From Lachnospiraceae bacterium (GTDB lineage: Bacteria > Bacillota > Clostridia > Lachnospirales > Lachnospiraceae), in the NCBI GenBank assembly GCA_014804285.1, contig JAAVAA010000001.1:78255-102621 (forward strand): 24,367 nt of DNA, read 5' to 3'. Positions 22,343 through 24,367 of the stretch are shown here, one piece after another; position 1 is the stretch's first letter, and each line of letters opens with the position of its first letter. The translations under genes were made by a program, and so were the position numbers. The notes beneath the pieces are model-generated. The model was not told the DNA's origin and did not search any database. It saw only the letters and a program-made list of their open reading frames with translations.

Positions 22343-22777
22343 TCAAACTTCCTGCTTTCTTCCTATATAATCCAAGTATCCCTGTAAAATAAGAACAGCT
22401 GCGATCTTGTCCACATATTCCTTACGATTTTCCCGTCTTATTCCCGCTTCCATCATCGTTCTGTCAGCGGCAACAGTGGTCAGCCTCTCATCCCAGGTAT
22501 GTACGGGCAGCCCGGTGCGCCTCTCAAGCTTCTCCTTAAAATCCAGAGTCAGCATTACCCTTGGACCTTCTGTGTCATTCATATTCTTTGGCAGTCCAAG
22601 TACGATTTCCTTAACTTCATACTCCAATATCAGTTCTTCAATTCTCGCAAGCGTCTGACGCAGCTTATTCTCATCTTTTCTTCTGATAATCTCAATTCCC
22701 TGAGCAGTAATTAATAACGGATCGCTGATTGCCACCCCTACTGTCTTTGATCCGAAATCTAACCCCATAATTCGCAT
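22343..22777 (-). CDS. ruvX: RuvX/YqgF family RNase H-fold nuclease
   Basis: A 144-residue RNase H-like protein starting MRIMGLDFGSKTVGVAISDP (catalytic Asp7), with LGLPKNMND and the C-terminal TWDERLTT and KEYVDKIAAVLILQGYLD carrying further acidic residues. It is proposed to resolve Holliday junctions and to process pre-16S rRNA. The ribosome site AGGGTGAG lies six bases before the ATG. It is second in the operon, 25 bases after ireB. Confidence 0.95.
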   Translation of the reverse strand: MRIMGLDFGSKTVGVAISDPLLITAQGIEIIRRKDENKLRQTLARIEELILEYEVKEIVLGLPKNMNDTEGPRVMLTLDFKEKLERRTGLPVHTWDERLTTVAADRTMMEAGIRRENRKEYVDKIAAVLILQGYLDYIGRKQEV

Positions 22778-22802
22778 CTTATTCTCACCCTTTTGGTCTA
22801 TT

Positions 22803-23063
22803 TCATTTCCAGTGACTGCTCTTTATATATTCTGTCAGCATCTCTTCTACCAGTTCGTCCCTTTCTACCTTCATGATCAGACTTCTGGCATTCTTATAGC
22901 TGGTAATATAAGTAGGATCGCCGGACATAATATAGCCTACGATCTGGTTAACAGGGTTATAGCCTTTTTCTGTCAGTGCCTGATACACCTCCGCCAGAAT
23001 TTCCTTTACGGTAGTTTTGTCTGTCTCCACTTTAAAATAACGCGTATTTCCTAAATCCTGCAT
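22803..23063 (-). CDS. ireB: IreB family regulatory phosphoprotein (UPF0297)
   Basis: An 86-residue helical protein with NTRYFKVETDKTTVKEIL and GYNPVNQIVGYIMSGDPTYI, nearly the family consensus. In Enterococcus, IreB is a target of the PASTA kinase IreK and limits cephalosporin resistance. I chose ATG 23063 over GTG 23072, because AAGGGG lies eight bases before the ATG and homologues begin there. It is the first gene of the long operon with its own promoter. Confidence 0.93.
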   Translation of the reverse strand: MQDLGNTRYFKVETDKTTVKEILAEVYQALTEKGYNPVNQIVGYIMSGDPTYITSYKNARSLIMKVERDELVEEMLTEYIKSSHWK

Positions 23064-23099
23064 AAGTCGCACCCCTTACCAAAACATTCGTTATCCCTT

Positions 23100-23128
23100 A
23101 TCATACTCCATTTTTTCCCAAAATTCAA
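23100..23128 (-). promoter_or_regulatory. Promoter of the ireB-to-trhP operon
   Basis: The minus strand reads TTGAAT, 17 bases, TATGAT, 36 bases before the ireB start and overlapping the mtaB stop. No terminator separates the following genes until 17305. Confidence 0.7.
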
Positions 23129-24367
23129 TGCATTTGCTCTTGAAACAATAAAATATCAGGCTGAAGGAACCCTTTGGAAACACCGTTAAATATTTGTCCG
23201 GAAAGATTTTCGCCGGTCTCACATGCTACTTTAATGTATTCCCTGGTATGACCAATCTGATAACTTTTTCCGTTTATTATCTTTTCTTCCTCAAACAAAA
23301 CTTCCGTTTCTTTATGTAAATAACTTTCCCTGTATTTAAAAGACATAGCTGCTTCCAGTTCCATCAGTCTGGCGCTTCTCTGTCCTTTCACCTCCTCCGG
23401 AATCTGTTCCTTCATCTCTGCGGCAGGCGTTCCTTTCCGTCTGGAGTATTTAAAAATATGCATCTCATAAAACCCTATTTTTTCGAGGAAATCGGTTGTT
23501 TCACAAAACTCCTGCTCACTTTCTCCCGGGAAACCCACAATTACGTCCGTGGTAATTGCCGGATGTACAAAAAAGTCCCTGAGTATACATACCTTCTCAT
23601 AATATTCCCCTGTTGTATACTTTCTATTCATTCTTTTCAAAACAGAATCGCATCCGCTTTGCAAAGATAAATGAAAATGAGGGCAAAGCTTACCGCATTC
23701 CGCCAGCTCCCGTGCAAACTCCCCGGTAATTATCCGGGGTTCTAAAGAGCCTAAGCGGATACGCTCGATGCCCGAAACCTGTGATACTGCCTTTATCAGC
23801 GCAAGTAGTTTGCTCTGCGAGAAATCATTGCCTCCGGATAAGCCGTAGGAGCTTAAATGAATACCGGTAAGAACCACCTCCCGGTATCCGTTTTCGGCAA
23901 GCGTTTTTACCTCTGTGATCACATCTTCCATCTCACGGCTTCTGATTCTTCCTCTCGCATATGGAATGATACAGTAGGAACAAAACTGATTGCATCCATC
24001 CTGCACCTTAATAAACGCTCTGGTATGTCCGGCTGTATGCTTTAGCCCCATTGCTTCATATTCGCCCGTATTCCCAATATCAATAATTGTTTTTCCATTA
24101 AGTGTTTTATCAAAGGATGCCCCTTTGATTTCTCTTTCTGTAAGGTATTCTTCCAAAATAAAAACCAGATCCTTCTTCCGGTTATTTCCCACAGCCAGAT
24201 CAATACTCATATCCCGTAAGGTATCTTCGTTTCCCACCTGTACATAACATCCAACTGCCACCACCACCGCATCCGGATTCAATTTTTTTGCCCGATGCAG
24301 CATTTGTCTGCTTTTCCGATCCGCTATATTGGTAACTGTGCAGGTATTTATAATATAAATATCCGCC
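23125..24367 (-). CDS. mtaB: tRNA t6A37 methylthiotransferase MtaB, 5' end outside the window
   Basis: The frame stays open to the right edge (ADIYIINTCTVTNIADRKSRQ precedes MLHRAKK), so the first few dozen residues are missing. The methylthiotransferase domain has cluster cysteines in NTCTVTN and GCYVQ. The radical SAM domain has CNQFCSYC (CxxxCxxC) and SYGLSGGND, and a TRAM-like C-terminus begins about EVLFEEEKI. MtaB converts t6A37 to ms2t6A37 in tRNAs reading ANN codons. It resembles MtaB (YqeV) rather than MiaB by IIPYARGRIRSR and YEMHIFKYSRRKGTPA. Confidence 0.93.
   Translation of the reverse strand, partial: ADIYIINTCTVTNIADRKSRQMLHRAKKLNPDAVVVAVGCYVQVGNEDTLRDMSIDLAVGNNRKKDLVFILEEYLTEREIKGASFDKTLNGKTIIDIGNTGEYEAMGLKHTAGHTRAFIKVQDGCNQFCSYCIIPYARGRIRSREMEDVITEVKTLAENGYREVVLTGIHLSSYGLSGGNDFSQSKLLALIKAVSQVSGIERIRLGSLEPRIITGEFARELAECGKLCPHFHLSLQSGCDSVLKRMNRKYTTGEYYEKVCILRDFFVHPAITTDVIVGFPGESEQEFCETTDFLEKIGFYEMHIFKYSRRKGTPAAEMKEQIPEEVKGQRSARLMELEAAMSFKYRESYLHKETEVLFEEEKIINGKSYQIGHTREYIKVACETGENLSGQIFNGVSKGFLQPDILLFQEQMH

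Overview
The window looks like the chromosome of a low-to-moderate GC Clostridia member, most likely Lachnospiraceae. The evidence is an IreB-RuvX-DUF1292-(Fur)-RNase J block, a FtsE-FtsX-M23 hydrolase-S41 peptidase operon, a type III glutamine synthetase, strong AGGAGG-type ribosome binding sites and frequent TTG starts. Nearly all genes are on the minus strand; only yjfB and a cysteine-peptidase-like gene are on plus.

Layout from left to right. (1) 1-2640: an unrecognised operon read leftward. A LytTR-type regulator with an NTF2/SnoaL-like N-terminal half comes first, then two unrecognised proteins, the last running off the left edge. (2) 2648-8030: an operon of a CdaR/PucR-type regulator, FtsE, FtsX, a coiled-coil M23 murein hydrolase (PcsB/EnvC-like) and an S41 processing protease. 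It forms a division-linked cell-wall unit and ends at a clear terminator. (3) 8254-11122: plus-strand yjfB, converging on an operon of acyl-ACP thioesterase, CvfB-like S1 RNA-binding protein and CPBP membrane protease. (4) 11175-12366: a secreted protein of four repeats in an A-B-A-B order, with its own promoter and terminator. (5) 12409-14231: the accessory spot. An intact tRNA-Gln(CUG) and a tRNA-Gln 3' fragment share a perfect 48-bp direct repeat, 1,590 bp apart. They enclose an MNT-HEPN toxin-antitoxin-type pair, an N-terminally clipped second MNT gene and a 43-codon antitoxin-like ORF. No integrase is present. (6) 14383-15054: a DUF1905-like domain joined to a C39-like cysteine peptidase fold. 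(7) 15156-17379: type III glutamine synthetase behind a promoter and a hairpin that looks like a transcription attenuator. (8) 17396-23128: a long operon read leftward: ireB, ruvX, DUF1292, a fur pseudogene, RNase J, YlbF, an MltG-like stub, trmR and trhP. The last four named types match the gene neighbourhood known from Bacillus yrzL-yrrK-yrzB and yrrL-M-N-O. (9) 23125-24367: mtaB, cut by the right edge.

Translation themes run through the right half: MtaB (ms2t6A37), TrmR and TrhP (mo5U34) all modify the tRNA anticodon loop. RNase J and YlbF belong to RNA turnover. The most interesting items are the tRNA-Gln-bounded mini-island, the glutamine synthetase leader, the DUF1905/C39-like fusion, the fur pseudogene sitting between intact operon genes, and the unrecognised LytTR-led operon.
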